From NCBI GenBank assembly GCA_960531495.1, contig OY482847.1:14009568-14073567 (forward strand): a stretch of 64,000 nucleotides of DNA. Direction: 5' to 3'. The stretch comes from Zeus faber (taxonomy: Eukaryota; Chordata; Actinopteri; Zeiformes; Zeidae). Positions 53,801 through 64,000 of the stretch are shown here, one piece after another (position 1 is the first letter of the stretch; the number at the start of each line of letters is the position of its first letter). Position numbers and translations under genes: made by a program. The notes beneath the pieces are model-generated. The model saw nothing but the letters and a program-made list of their open reading frames with translations, did no database searches and was not told the origin of the DNA.

Positions 53801-56576
53801 ATGCTTTTTGTGTGACACCATGGTAATGAGAAACCTTTTTATAGGCCATCAATTAGGACTAAACCAACTGATATTAAGGGGTGCAGGATTGCTACCTAAA
53901 TAAAGACAGATTTCAGCTGGTTTCTTGGCTTCCCATGCCTTTTCTCACCTCGTATCATGTGTTCAATATTTGTTCCCTGTTTCATGTCAATAGCCCCATC
54001 AGAAATATATTTACTGAGAAAAATGTTGACGTGTTCAATACTTGTTTCTCCCGCTGTATGTATGACTATGTATATGTATGTGACAAATAATCTCTTGAAT
54101 TTGAACTTGAACTTGAAACAGGATGTTGATTCAACTTGGTCCTTAAATGTAATAGTTCAATTAAGTACATACAGTGGGGAGAACAACTATTTGACACACT
54201 AACGATTTTGCAGGTTTTCTCACTTAAAAAGCATGTAGAGGTCTGTAATTCTTATCATAGGTACACTTCAATTGTGAGAGACTGAATCTAAAAAAAATCC
54301 AGAAAATCACATTGCATTATTTTAAGTAATTAATTTGCATTTTATTGCATGAAATAAATATTTGATACATCAGATAAACAGAACCTAATATTTTGTACAG
54401 AAACCTTTGTTTGCAATTACAGAGATCAGACGTTTCCTCTAATTCTTAACCAGGTTTGCGCACACTGCAGCAGGGATTTTGGCCCACTCCTCCAGTGAGT
54501 GGGCCCACTCCTCCTGTGTTGCCCAGCTGTCGCTGGGCAGCACAGACTTTCAGCTCCCTCCAAAGATTTTCTATTGGGTTCAGGTCTGGAGACTGGCTAG
54601 GCCACCCCAGGACCTTCATATGCTTCTTACGGAGCCACTCCTTCGTTGCCCTGGCTGTGTTTCGGGCCGTTGTCATGCTGGAAGACCCAGCCACACTCCA
54701 TCTTTAATGCTCTTATTGAGGGAAGGAGGTTGTTGGCCAAGAAACTCGCAATACATGGTCCCATCCACCCTTAATATGGTGCAGTCGTCCTGTCCCCTTT
54801 GCAGAAAAGCATCCCCAAAGAATGATGTTTCCACCTCCATGCTTCACGGTTGGGATGGTGTTCTTAGGGTTGTACTCATCATCTTCGTCCTCCAAACAGG
54901 GCGAGTGGAGTTTCAACCAAAAAGCTCTATTTTGGTGTCATCAGACCACATGACCTTCTCCCATTCCTCCTCTGGATCATCCAGATGGTCATTGGCAAAT
55001 TTCAGACAGGCCTGGACATGCGCTGTCTTGAGCAGAGGGACCCTGCATGTCTGCAGGATTTTAATCCATATCCAATCCAGGGCGTAGTGTGTTACTTATG
55101 GTTTTCTTTGATACTGTGGTCCCAGCTCTCTTCAGGTCATTGTCCAGGTCCCGCCGTGTAGTTCTGGGCTGATCCCTCACCTTTCTTATGATCATTGAGG
55201 CTCCACGAGGTGAGATCTTGCATGGAGCCCCAGACCGAGGGAGATTGACTGTCATCTTGAACTTCTTCCATTTTCTAATAATTGCACCAACAGTTGTTGC
55301 CTTTTCACCAAGCTGCTTGCCTATTGTCCTGCAGCCTTGTGCAGGTCTACAATTTTGTCCCTGAGGTCCTTAGACAGCTATCTGGTCTTGCCCATTGTGG
55401 AGAAGTTGGAGTCTGATTGATTGAGTGTGGACAGGTGTCTTTTATACAGGTAACAAGTTCAAAGAGTTACAGTTAATACAGGTAATGAGTGGAGAGTGGT
55501 AGGGCTTCTTAAAGAAAAATGAACAGGTCTGTGAGACCCGGAATTATTACTGGTTGGTAGGTGATCAAATACTTATTTCATGCGATAAAATGCAAATTAA
55601 TTATTTAAAAATCATACAATGTGATTTTCTGGATTTCTGTTTTAGATTCTTGTATTTCACAGTTGAAGTGTACCTATGATAAAAATGACAGACCACTACA
55701 TGCTTTGTAAGTAGGAAAACCTGCAAAATTGGCAGTGTATCAAATACTTGTTCTCCCCACTGTAAAGACAAAGTGACATGTATGACAGTGTTCTGCTCAA
55801 AGTGTAATGGGGATATAACAAGCAGCTTCACAAACAAAGTTTGTTCTTAAAAGGGAAAAAAGGAGAAAGTCACTAACATGTGCTGACATTATTTTTGAGA
55901 TTTGTGCAGCATTGTGGGAGGAAAAACAGTATTTGCATCTCATGATTGAGGCACAAACAACTTACCAAATTGTCCTGTTTAGTTTAAATGATATGATCCT
56001 GTAGGCTATGTTGCAGCCATTATCCAATGAAGTACTATATTTGATATATGGTCCAATTAATCAAATATACTGACATAAGTTTTAAGGATACTCATACTGC
56101 ATATGTTCAACACTGCTTTGTTTTTGTCTTTGTTACCATATTATGCAAAATATAACATTTGTAAAATGTTACAAAATTGGCACCATACCTCTGAATAACA
56201 AATTACACATTTTTTTCAGTCCCAAATGTGTGAGAATCCTTTATGTGGCATAAAGATACACAACCCATGTGCGGCCAAATACTTCAAAGGAAGAAGAGAG
56301 CCAAAGTGTCCTGCCTGTAATGAAGTTTGGTCATTGGAAATCCCAGGTAACAAGTTATTTTTTTATTTATAATTTCCCAAATACATATCCATCTGTCCGC
56401 CACAGCTATTGATGCAGTTATAATCAATTTTCTTCTCAAATCACCTGATTTAAATCAGATAAGTTCTTTAAGATGAAGCGCAGCAGTTGTAAATGAGGAA
56501 ACGTGCAGGTTGTATTGATCCATCGTTCTGTTTCCTTTCAGTGGTTGGACCGAGCCCCTCTCAGCCCAGAAGATGA
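47839..56576 (+). CDS. nsmce1: NSE1, RING-type subunit of the SMC5/6 complex
   Basis: Nuclear E3-ligase-type subunit (with NSE3/MAGE) of the SMC5/6 DNA-repair complex. Secure exons: 48681-48803, 49633-49754, 51179-51256, 52079-52225, 52392-52508, 56220-56346 and 56542-56576. With the internal ATG at 48698 the protein has 243 aa. A tiny first exon (ATGA, from 47839, before GTAAGA at 47843) joins in phase to 48681 and gives 250 aa starting [16 protein letters not shown], like the human start; I favour it, but less firmly. A winged-helix part ([13 protein letters not shown] ... [15 protein letters not shown]) is followed by [16 protein letters not shown]. The RING variant uses C181, C184, C194, C199, H204, C207, C220 and C223 (short-form numbering), a full C4HC3 set. 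The C-terminus is shorter than human (266 aa). Confidence 0.94.
48150..48275 (-). repeat. Interspersed repeat, also flanking the Tc1 at 52613
   Basis: Contains CAAGTTCAAGAGATTATTTG, TCACATACATATACATA, TGCAGTGAAATGTCAC and GGTGATTACGCACAATAAGC. The same sequence, reversed, forms both flanks of the Tc1 element at 52613-54056 (52555-52612 and 54057-54120). It is therefore an older repeat into which that Tc1 jumped. Family not recognised; it resembles fish LINE/SINE tails. Confidence 0.7.
49110..49290. repeat. LINE-tail-like repeat, nsmce1 intron 2
   Basis: AATAAGATAAGATCAACTTTATTAGTTCCCG followed by GGGAAATT resembles the reversed 3' tail of common fish LINEs (ATAAGATAAGAT... CTTTATT ... CCC). 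A short internal duplication of AGCATGTACACATTGAT lies at 49244-49292. Confidence 0.55.
50830..50980. repeat. Copy of the il4r junction repeat, nsmce1 intron 3
   Basis: Same orientation and shared motifs as 38890-39030: TTGGTTAGATTGTGTAACAT, GGCAGCCTTT, CAATTTGAAAATTG and CCAATCAAATG. The intervening T-rich part varies in length. Confidence 0.7.
51706..52036 (+). repeat. Widespread fish interspersed repeat, nsmce1 intron 4
   Basis: Recognised by GCTCACTGGATATTTTCTC, TGAAATACTCAGACCAGCCC, CTGGCACCAACAGCCATGCC and the end ACCTAATAAAGTGGGTGGTG. I have the impression this is a common dispersed teleost repeat, but I cannot name its class. Its end lies about 40 bp before nsmce1 exon 5. Confidence 0.6.
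52613..54056 (-). mobile_element. Tc1/mariner element, dead (nsmce1 intron 6)
   Basis: 1444 bp flanked by TA. Ends begin CAGCGGGGGAAATAAGTATT and CAGCGGGAGAAACAAGTATT, each followed by GAACACGTCAACATTTTTC. The transposase lies on the minus strand, from about 53800 ([18 protein letters not shown]) to about 52830. It keeps [12 protein letters not shown] (first Asp) and [14 protein letters not shown], but several frameshifts and a shortened centre leave it dead. It is inserted inside an older repeat also seen at 48150. Confidence 0.93.
54172..55762 (-). mobile_element. Tc1/mariner element with ~210-bp inverted repeats, dead (nsmce1 intron 6)
   Basis: 1591 bp flanked by TA. Ends CAGTGGGGAGAACAACTATT and CAGTGGGGAGAACAAGTATT continue as long inverted repeats through a GTGATTTTCTGGATTT-type motif. 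The transposase is on the minus strand from about 55400 to 54400. It shows [17 protein letters not shown], a [11 protein letters not shown]-type first catalytic block, [19 protein letters not shown] and [18 protein letters not shown]. Frameshifts divide it. It belongs to a different Tc1 family from the three other copies and lies 115 bp from the element at 52613. Confidence 0.93.
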
Positions 56577-56691
56577 ACAGTGTATTTTGTCCCTTTTTTT
56601 AAATCACTATTTTCCTTTTGTTTTTCCCAAAGAGGAAGCATTCCTGTTTCATTTTGGTTGACTTTGTGTCCTCTCATTGTACACGTTTTTT

Positions 56692-56697
56692 AATAAA
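56692..56697 (+). terminator. nsmce1 poly(A) signal
   Basis: AATAAA 116 bp after the nsmce1 stop codon, followed by a GT-rich stretch (TTTGTCTCGTTGTTTGTTTG). Fits a compact 3' UTR. Confidence 0.7.
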
Positions 56698-56719
56698 CAT
56701 TTATTTAACACGTCTTGGA

Positions 56720-59263
56720 CTTGTTTCGACATTTGTCTCGTTGTTTGTTTGACTCTGTATATAGTCTGTAACAATATATTTCCTATAATGGGAGATGGGG
56801 TACAGTTTTTAAAATTGTCTTTACTTCTTTACCGGTCCCTTCCATTTATGCAAAGAAATTGACAGAATTACTATTTATTTTTCCAGTCAACTTTAAATTC
56901 AATATCACTGCTCCTTAAAACCGCAAATTGCAATTCTGCAAATGCATGATTTACAAAAAGGTTTAGATTTACTGATATTTGTCCTCCAGTTACGCTTTCA
57001 GCTACTACTGTTACATACAGCTCATGACATTTATTTGATAAATGTACTGAACATATTAATGTATTAAGTGTGTCTTTTGTATTATTATCAACCACATAAG
57101 TTTCCTAAAAAGTGTTTTTCTGAAATATGAGCTGCAATCTATAACTGAATATGGCATCAGGTTGCATCATGTTGCATTGTTGATGTTGGTAGGGATGGTG
57201 TTTTCAACACCTTTGATTAGACCAATGCCACTGTGGTCTTATCACAAGGATGTGTGAACATACTCCTACAGGAGAATGATACACAAACAACTGGAACGAT
57301 AATTACAGGTCTGTGTTCCCAACAGTGGTAAAGTCATCAGGCCCCGCAGGAAGACTAATGGTCGAGCTTAATTTACCCAAACACCATGGGAATTAGAATG
57401 AAAGGATGACCGAGACATGAACAAATTCACCCAAAGACAGAATATTTGGCAACATACTGCCAATTGTACAAGAAGGTATATGCCTAAATCAAATAAACTT
57501 AACAAAATAAATGTTTAAGATGTGAACAATTACCGGAGATGTGATGCAATGTCAAAAAATGGCATGAAGCAGTGGCAGCTCTTGAGGGATGCATGTCGTA
57601 GTGGCAGAAAACCACACAAAAGATCTTTGCCACCTATGCTACATAGAGGCCACTCGGACGCAAGCTCCTTTTTCTGTTTGTGACAAGTTTTCTACATTAT
57701 GTATGCAGTTTTTATCAGGTTGTCAGCTTTGAATATTTGGCCATTTGCTCTCAGAACTCCATTGGACACTATGATAAGTTAACATCAAGAGCAATAGTTT
57801 ACAACGCTGAGAAAACTTAAACATTGCTATTATGTCAGAACCATCATCTGAAAATAATCAACTTCTCTCCAGTTGATCATAGTCAATTATTCACCCCAGC
57901 CATGGTATAAGTTTTATGCTGTCATCCATTAAAATGTGGATATTATTTTTTTTTACATATAAAGTAAAGTTAATTATAAAGTTACATATAAAGTCAAAGT
58001 TTACTTCTAATAGGTGTCTTGATTGTGATTTTGGAAATCGTTCTTCCTTTTTTTCCCTATTCTTTTTAACCTGTGCTGTCAGCATGCTTGGCATACAACA
58101 CAGGGTATTTGATGTATTTGTGATGGTCTCGCACTGGCATCCCTCCCCAGACTGGACTGTGCCCCAGTGCCCCACCCAACCTACCGCGACAAGCCACAGG
58201 CACAAAGCAACCCACTATGTGTACCCGCCATGGCAGTCTGTCCTGTGCCCCCAGCAGGCCCCAGACCAGCCCCCCGCCAGACCATGGAATAAACGACAGC
58301 AGACGCCCCCCCAGCAACAAGCGTCCCGAGGGCAGCAGAGAAACGATGCCCGGAAGGAGATCGCCACCTAGGCCACCTGCACCGAGAACACCCAGCCAGG
58401 CTCAATATATCCTGTTTGGCTTTAAATTATTTGATTGAAATCGTCTTTTCCCATCGGCTGGTTTTGTGTCTAATATCCTGTTGACAAACGACAGAATATG
58501 TATAGCTAAATTAACCAAACTAGTGCAGACACGCCTGTTCGGAACGTCCTTCGTTTCCTGAAGCCACGGCCCACAATTGCAAGAGATGAGCCACACACTG
58601 TTCGCTTGTTTATTCAAAGTTTATTAATATTACACGTGTCGCATGTCCGAATTGCACCAAATTCGACGCTGCATGTCTTTGAGTCCCCAAAAAAACACCC
58701 GCCAATTGTCAAGTAAATCGGATGAACAGTTGTCGAGAAAATTAAAGGACATACAGACAGAGATTCCTTCGTCTTTATAATTTCCTTCATTTCTGAATTT
58801 CACCTTAAATGCGATCAGAGCTTTTATACGGCTTGCTCTACGATTTTAGGGACGACCACTCCTGGTGTTGGCCTTTCCCTACTTCTACACCATCTACTGT
58901 CTGGGTGAGTAGAGCTCAAACTCCTGATGAGCATCAACAGCTGTTTATACTCAAGTTTAACTTTGATCGAGGCATGTTATGCTTCCACAAACCTGTGCGG
59001 TGAAGATCAGACTTTGACAGTGAACACCTTGTTTTTTTTATATGGCAGGGTCCCTCAAACTCACTCTTGATTTTCATCCCATTGATTAAAACTTGTGACT
59101 AATCATCCCCATGAGTGAATGCAAAATATTCACATACTCTAAGATATTTGATGTTGTATCACTTTGCTCAAGAAAATGTGAAAAGTATAATGTTTTGTGG
59201 TATTTGTTAATTTGGGTTCATTGTCGATTTTGAGTAAATAGATGAACATCTGATCACATTTTA

Positions 59264-59343
<80 letters not shown>

Positions 59344-59720
59344 CATCCTGGTCGACAATATTGGCAATGAACGGCAGCAGAACAACGATTCAACAATCTG
59401 ACAATAGTTTGCCCACCCAAAAACTCTGAATGCCTCCCCAATTTCAGCATTCTAGAACGGGGAAACAAAAATCTGTGATGGATATGAGATGTTCAGAACT
59501 TGTCATACCTGTGTAACTCAGTATTTCTACTTCAAAATGTTGAATAAGACAGCAATTTAGTCTGGTCCCCAAGTTGCGGTCAACCCTGTTACTTTTAATG
59601 AAAACACCCCTTCAGAGATAATGGACTGTTCTGAAGTTGCATAATTTCCAGGAAGTGAAATAATCAGACTTTTATGAAGGTGATGGTGAAAAGACGAGTA
59701 AGTGTTCTCTTCTTTTAATT
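56720..59720. other. Intergenic, no gene recognised
   Basis: Mostly AT-rich. A GC-rich patch at 58080-58400 (CCCCAGTGCCCCACCC..., GACCAGCCCCCCGCC) interrupts it. It has open frames in several phases but no recognisable product, and may be part of an unidentified repeat. At 58690-58780 GTCAAGTAAATCGGATGAAC and ACATACAGACAGAGATTCC look like a fish dispersed repeat. A (CA)n microsatellite lies at 59263-59342. Confidence 0.45.
59263..59342. repeat. (CA)n microsatellite
   Basis: Forty uninterrupted CA units; frames read through it are artefacts. Confidence 0.97.
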
Positions 59721-59729
59721 AGCTTTCTT

Positions 59730-62700
59730 TGAGTTATAATGGGACCTTTATAAGGGGAGGGACCCTAATGAAACAACAACAAAGGCAATATGGTACCTCG
59801 CCTGGAATAGGGAAACAGGGGCCCCCTCCTGGAGCCAGACCTGGGAGGGGAGCTCGCCGGCGAGCGTCTGGTGGCCGGGCCTTGACCCATGGGACTCGGC
59901 TGGGCACAGCCTGAAGAAACACCATGCAGCTGCCACCCTGTGGGCCCACCACCTGCAGGGATAGGCGTTGGGGCCGAGTGCATGTCAGCCGGGTGGCGGG
60001 CAAAGGCGGGGGCCTGGGCCTGCTGATCCTCGGCATTGTGGACTAGTTCTAGGGATGTGGAATATCACCTCTCTGGCGGGGAAGGAGCCGGAGCTGGTGC
60101 AGGAGGTGGAGAGGTACCAACTAGATACACAGTAGTTGGGCTCACCTCTACGCACAGCACTAGCTCTCGAACCAAACTCCTGGAGAGGGGCTGGACTCTC
60201 TCCTTTTCCGGAGTTTCCCAGGGTGAGAGGCACCGGGTGGGTGTGGGGATAGTCACAAGCCCCCGGCTGAGTGCAGCTGTATTGGAGTTCTCCCCAGTGA
60301 ACGAGAGGGTCGCCTCTATGCGACTACAAGTTGCTAAGGGGAAAGCTCTGACTGTTGTGTGTGCTTATACACCTAACACGAGTTCAGAGTATTTGGCCTT
60401 GGAGTCTCTGGGTGGCGTCCTGGAAGGGGCTCCGTCTAGGGAATCTATAGTTCTACAGGGAGACTTCAACGCTCACGTGGGCAACAATGGAGAAACCTGG
60501 AAGGGGGTGATTGGGAGGAACGGCCTGCCTGATCTGAATCCAAGTGGTGCTTTGTTATTGGACTTCTGAGCTAGTCATGGATTGGCCATAACGAACGCCA
60601 TGTTCGAGCATAGGGTGGCTCATAAGTGTATGTGGTACCAGACCACCTTAGGTCAAAGATCGATGATCGACTTTGTGGTCGTGTCATCAGATCTCCGGCC
60701 GTATGTCTTGGACACTCGGGTGAAGAGAGGAGCAGAGCTGTCAACTGGTGGTGAGTTGGATCAGATGGCGGGGGAGGCTGCCAGACAGACCTGGTAAATC
60801 CAAACATGTAGTGAGGGTAAACTTGGAACGCCAGGTGGATGCCCCTGTCAGCGAGGTCTTCAACTCCCACCTCCAGAAGAATTTTTTGCGCATCCCGGGG
60901 GAGGTTGGGGACATAGAATCTGAGTGGGTCCTGTTCAAAACCTCCATTGCAGAGGCAGCTGCTAGGAGCTGTGGTCGGAAGGTAGTCAGTGCCTGTCGTG
61001 GCAGTAACCCAAGAACCCCCACCAGCGGTGAAGGAAGCCGTCAAGCTGAAGAAGGAGGCCTTTCACTGAAGCAAAAACCCGGGTGTGGGAGGAGTTCGAG
61101 GAGGCTATGGAGAAGGACTTTCGGTTGGCCTCAAGGAAGTTTTTGCAAACTGTTCGGCAACTCAGAAAGGGAAGCCAGGGCTTGGCTCAGGCTGTGTTCA
61201 GCCGGGGAGGAGGGCTGCTGACCCGGACTGGGGATATTGGCGGTGGAAAGAGCACTTTGAGGAACTCCTGAACCCGATCAATACGTCCTCAGGGGAAGAG
61301 GCAGAGTCTGAAGACTGAGGCAGTCAAAAATCTTCTCGGTGGCAAGGTGCTGGTGGTGGATGAGATTTGCCTGAGATGCTGAAGGCTCTGGACATTGTTG
61401 GGCTGTCTTGGCTGACATGCCTCTTCAGTGTCACGTGGATGTCGGGTACAGTACCTGTGGCACTCCACAGGTAGACCGGGGTGGTGGTTCCCATTTTTAA
61501 AAAGGGGGACCGGAGGGTGTGCTCCAATTATAGGGGTATCACACTGCTCAGCCTCCCTGGGAAAGTTTACTCCAGGGTGTTGGAAAGGAGGCTCCGGCCG
61601 ATTGTCGAACCTCAGATTCAGGAGGAGCAATGTGGATTCCGTCCTGGACGTGGAACAGTGGACCAGCTCTTTACCCTTGCAGGGTTGCTGGGGGAGTCGT
61701 GGGAGTTTTCCCATCCAGTGAATATGTGTTTTGTGGACCTGGAGAAGGCTTTCGACTGTGTCCCTCGGGGGATCTTGTGGGGGGTACTGAGAGAGTATGG
61801 GGTACCGGGGCCGTTGGTACAAGCCATCCGGGCCTCGTACAACTAAAGTGAGAGCTGTGTTCGCATTCTCGGCACAAAGTCAAACACGTTCTCAGTGGGT
61901 GTTGGACTCCGCCAAGGTTGCCCCTTGTCCCCGATTCTGTTTGTGATATTCATGGACAGGATCTCTAGGCTCAGCCAAGTTGAGGAGAGTGTCCGGTTTG
62001 GGAACCTCAGAATTGCATCTCTGCTTTTTGCAGATGATGTGGTTTTGTTGGCTTCATCAGACCGTGATCTCCAGCCGAGTGTGAAGCAGTCAGGATGAGG
62101 TCAGCACCTCCAAGTCTGAGGCCATGGTTCTCTGCCGGAAAACGGTGGATTGCTCCCTCCGGGTCGGGAGCGAGTTGCTGCCCCAAGTGAAGGAGTTCAA
62201 GTATCTCGGGATCTTGTTCACGAGTGAGGGGAAAATGGAGCGTGAGATGGACAGGTGGATCGGTGCGGCATCAGCAGTGATGCGAGTGTTGTGGTGAAGA
62301 GGGAGCTGAGCCGGAAGGCAAAGCTCTCAATTTACCAGTCCATCTACATTAAGTCCCAACCCTCACCTATGGTCATGAACTTTGGGTAGTGACCGAAAGA
62401 ACGAGATCGCGAATACAAGCGGCCAAAATGAGTTTCCTCCGTAGGGTGGCTGGGCTCAGCCTTAGAGATAGGGTGAGGAGCTTGGATATCCGGAGGGAGC
62501 TCGGAGTAGAGCCGCTGCTCCTTCTCGTCGAAAGGAGCCAGTTGAGGTGGTTCGGGCATCTGATCAGGATGCCTCCTGGGCTGGCCCTTGGAGGTTTTCC
62601 GGGCACGTCCAACTGGTAGGAGACCACGGGGTAGACCCAGAACTCACTGGAGGGATTACATATCCCAGCTGGCCTGGGAACGCCTCGGGGTCCCCCAGGA

Positions 62701-62825
62701 GGAACTAGAAAATGTTGCTGGGGTGAAGGGGGCCTGGAGCTCCTTGCTCAGCCTGCTGCCACTGCGATCCGGCCCCAGATAAGCGGAGGAAAATGGATGG
62801 ATGGATGGATGGATGGATGGATGGA
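59730..62825 (+). mobile_element. Rex3/RTE-type LINE, near full length but dead
   Basis: Non-LTR retrotransposon of about 3.1 kb. The endonuclease runs from about 60054 ([20 protein letters not shown]-like) through [29 protein letters not shown] and RSMIDFVVVSSDLRPYVLDT. The reverse transcriptase has VVPIFKKGDRRVCSNYRGI, EEQCGFRPGRGTVDQLF, CFVDLEKAFDCVPRG, LRQGCPLSPILFVIFMDRI and LLFADDVVLL (catalytic ADD near 62030). The C-terminal part has FLRRVAGLSLRDRVRS and RWFGHLIRMPPG. The 3' end is a (GATG)n tail at 62792-62825, as in Rex3. It is broken by roughly ten or more stops and frameshifts, for example at 60567 and 61844. It lies outside genes. Confidence 0.9.
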
Positions 62826-64000
62826 GTTATAATGTCTGACAGAGGGAGGCAAGCTCATTGTGTCAGCCCTGTTACCACAAAAGCATACAATAAAAAGGTA
62901 TTTGTTTGGAATTTTAAATGTACAAATAACAACATTTAAGCCTCTCCTGAATGCACACCATGTGGTGTCATGACCTTTACCACATGGCTAGTAATGGCTG
63001 CCAATAACATTTTTCATCAACCCTGTTGGAATGGAAACAGGTTTGATGGTAATAGGGTTGAGAAAAATTATTTTAGCAACAAGTTTTGGCCCAAAAGGTT
63101 TCCTGTGGGAAAATAAAGTGCAGCGGAGAATTCCAGTCGTCATGGAAACACGTGTAAACATATCAGTGGAATTCCACACAAAGCCCTGTAGCTGCAGGAA
63201 CTAGCCGGCATTGTGTGATGTATTTATAATGTCGCAAGTTTCCCCCTCTTAGAGTTTGGAGGATACAACAGAGAAGGCACAGACATACACATAGAAAACA
63301 CATACTGTATGTATGTACAACCGCAACAAAGCCAAATACACACACATTGTCTAGATATAATATCCCATTGTGGCTACACTTTTACTGCAAGGATTATATA
63401 TATTATATTAGATAGATCAGGGGTTCTCAAACTTTTTGGATGGCGACCCCTAAAAAAGAAAAACCCCATCATTTAGACTCGCCGATGTTCGACAACAGCA
63501 TAGTAAAGTACGCGTACAAACCTCTGTGTAGTTGGCATCCCAAGTGATTAGAATTTGAATAACATTATTTCCATTCCTGCTGTGTCAGTGGTGATTTGTG
63601 CTGTGAAAAATACAATTTGTGGGCAATGGTTTTTGATGTATTTAACATTATATTTCACAAGCTTTTTTCTAACTTTTAGCCCCATCATCGTCCATATCGC
63701 TCGATGGGTGACCAAACATCACGATTTTGTGCAGGACAGTCCCACATTTTGACCAATTGAAACTTGTAAATTGAAATATATTATTTTCTATCATATTGAC
63801 ATTTATTCCATGAATGCTGCGCAGAGAGTCAGTGCAGCAGTCTTTCTTTATGTCTCTCTTATGGAAAAGTGAATCCTACTGAAAAAGTATGCATTGTGCA
63901 TCTATTGAATAGAAGAAGAATCTTTAATTATCACACAACAACACATGCACACACATGCTTTTGGACCCATCCTGGCTTGTCCTTCCTGTGGTGGGGGGGG
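62826..64000. other. Intergenic, no gene recognised
   Basis: Contains a hAT-like terminal remnant at about 63418-63455 (CAGGGGTTCTCAAACTTTTT then GGCGACCCCT) and short TA-rich repeats near 63396. No exon seen. Confidence 0.5.

Noticed and set aside
58066-58405. GC-rich open frames as a gene
   Set aside because: Open in several phases at once because of base composition, proline/glutamine-rich without motif, no splice context; more likely part of an unidentified repeat.

Overview
The window is vertebrate nuclear DNA, almost certainly from a ray-finned (teleost) fish. Genes are split by GT-AG introns and intergenic DNA is AT-rich. The repeats are those of fish genomes: several Tc1/mariner elements, hAT elements, a Rex3/RTE-type LINE with a GATG tail, an L2/CR1-type LINE, and many long CA/TG microsatellites. 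No operons, CRISPR arrays or bacterial features are present. I rebuilt exons by hand from splice sites and reading phase; all six gene models close in frame.

Layout. (1) 1-2117: AT-rich, no gene recognised. (2) 2118-3496: a 53-copy, 26-bp minisatellite ending at the promoter of terf2. (3) 3700-12303 (+): terf2, shelterin subunit TRF2, 12 coding exons, 592 aa, with a dead Tc1 element in intron 6. (4) 13061-16097 (-): nip7, 60S ribosome biogenesis factor, 5 exons, 180 aa, tail-to-tail with terf2. (5) 16098-17050: CpG-rich promoter region. (6) 18532-19842 (+): cdc42se2, a small CRIB-motif Cdc42 effector of 76 aa, followed by a long 3' UTR. (7) 25629-28657 (-): an interferon regulatory factor of the IRF1 group, probably teleost irf11, 7 coding exons, 290 aa. 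(8) 28939-46958: a direct tandem duplication, each unit carrying a complete il4r-like class I cytokine receptor gene on the minus strand (copy A 30417-38190, 544 aa; copy B 41639-46325, 546 aa). (9) 47839-56576 (+): nsmce1, the RING-type subunit of the SMC5/6 complex, with two Tc1 elements in its last long intron. (10) 56700-64000: repeat-rich DNA with a near full-length but dead Rex3-like LINE (59730-62825).

Neighbour pairs match known vertebrate synteny: TERF2-NIP7 (human 16q22), CDC42SE2-IRF1 (human 5q31) and IL4R-NSMCE1 (human 16p12). The last pair is the main support for naming the receptors il4r. Functionally the window holds genome maintenance (terf2, nsmce1), ribosome assembly (nip7), actin signalling (cdc42se2) and a small immune block (IRF plus two IL-4-type receptors).

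The most notable feature is the il4r pair. Both copies are open, share an identical exon plan and lie side by side. By hand count their ligand-binding exons differ mostly by amino-acid-changing substitutions, while the signalling tail is nearly conserved. This looks like a receptor duplicate diversifying in ligand binding.
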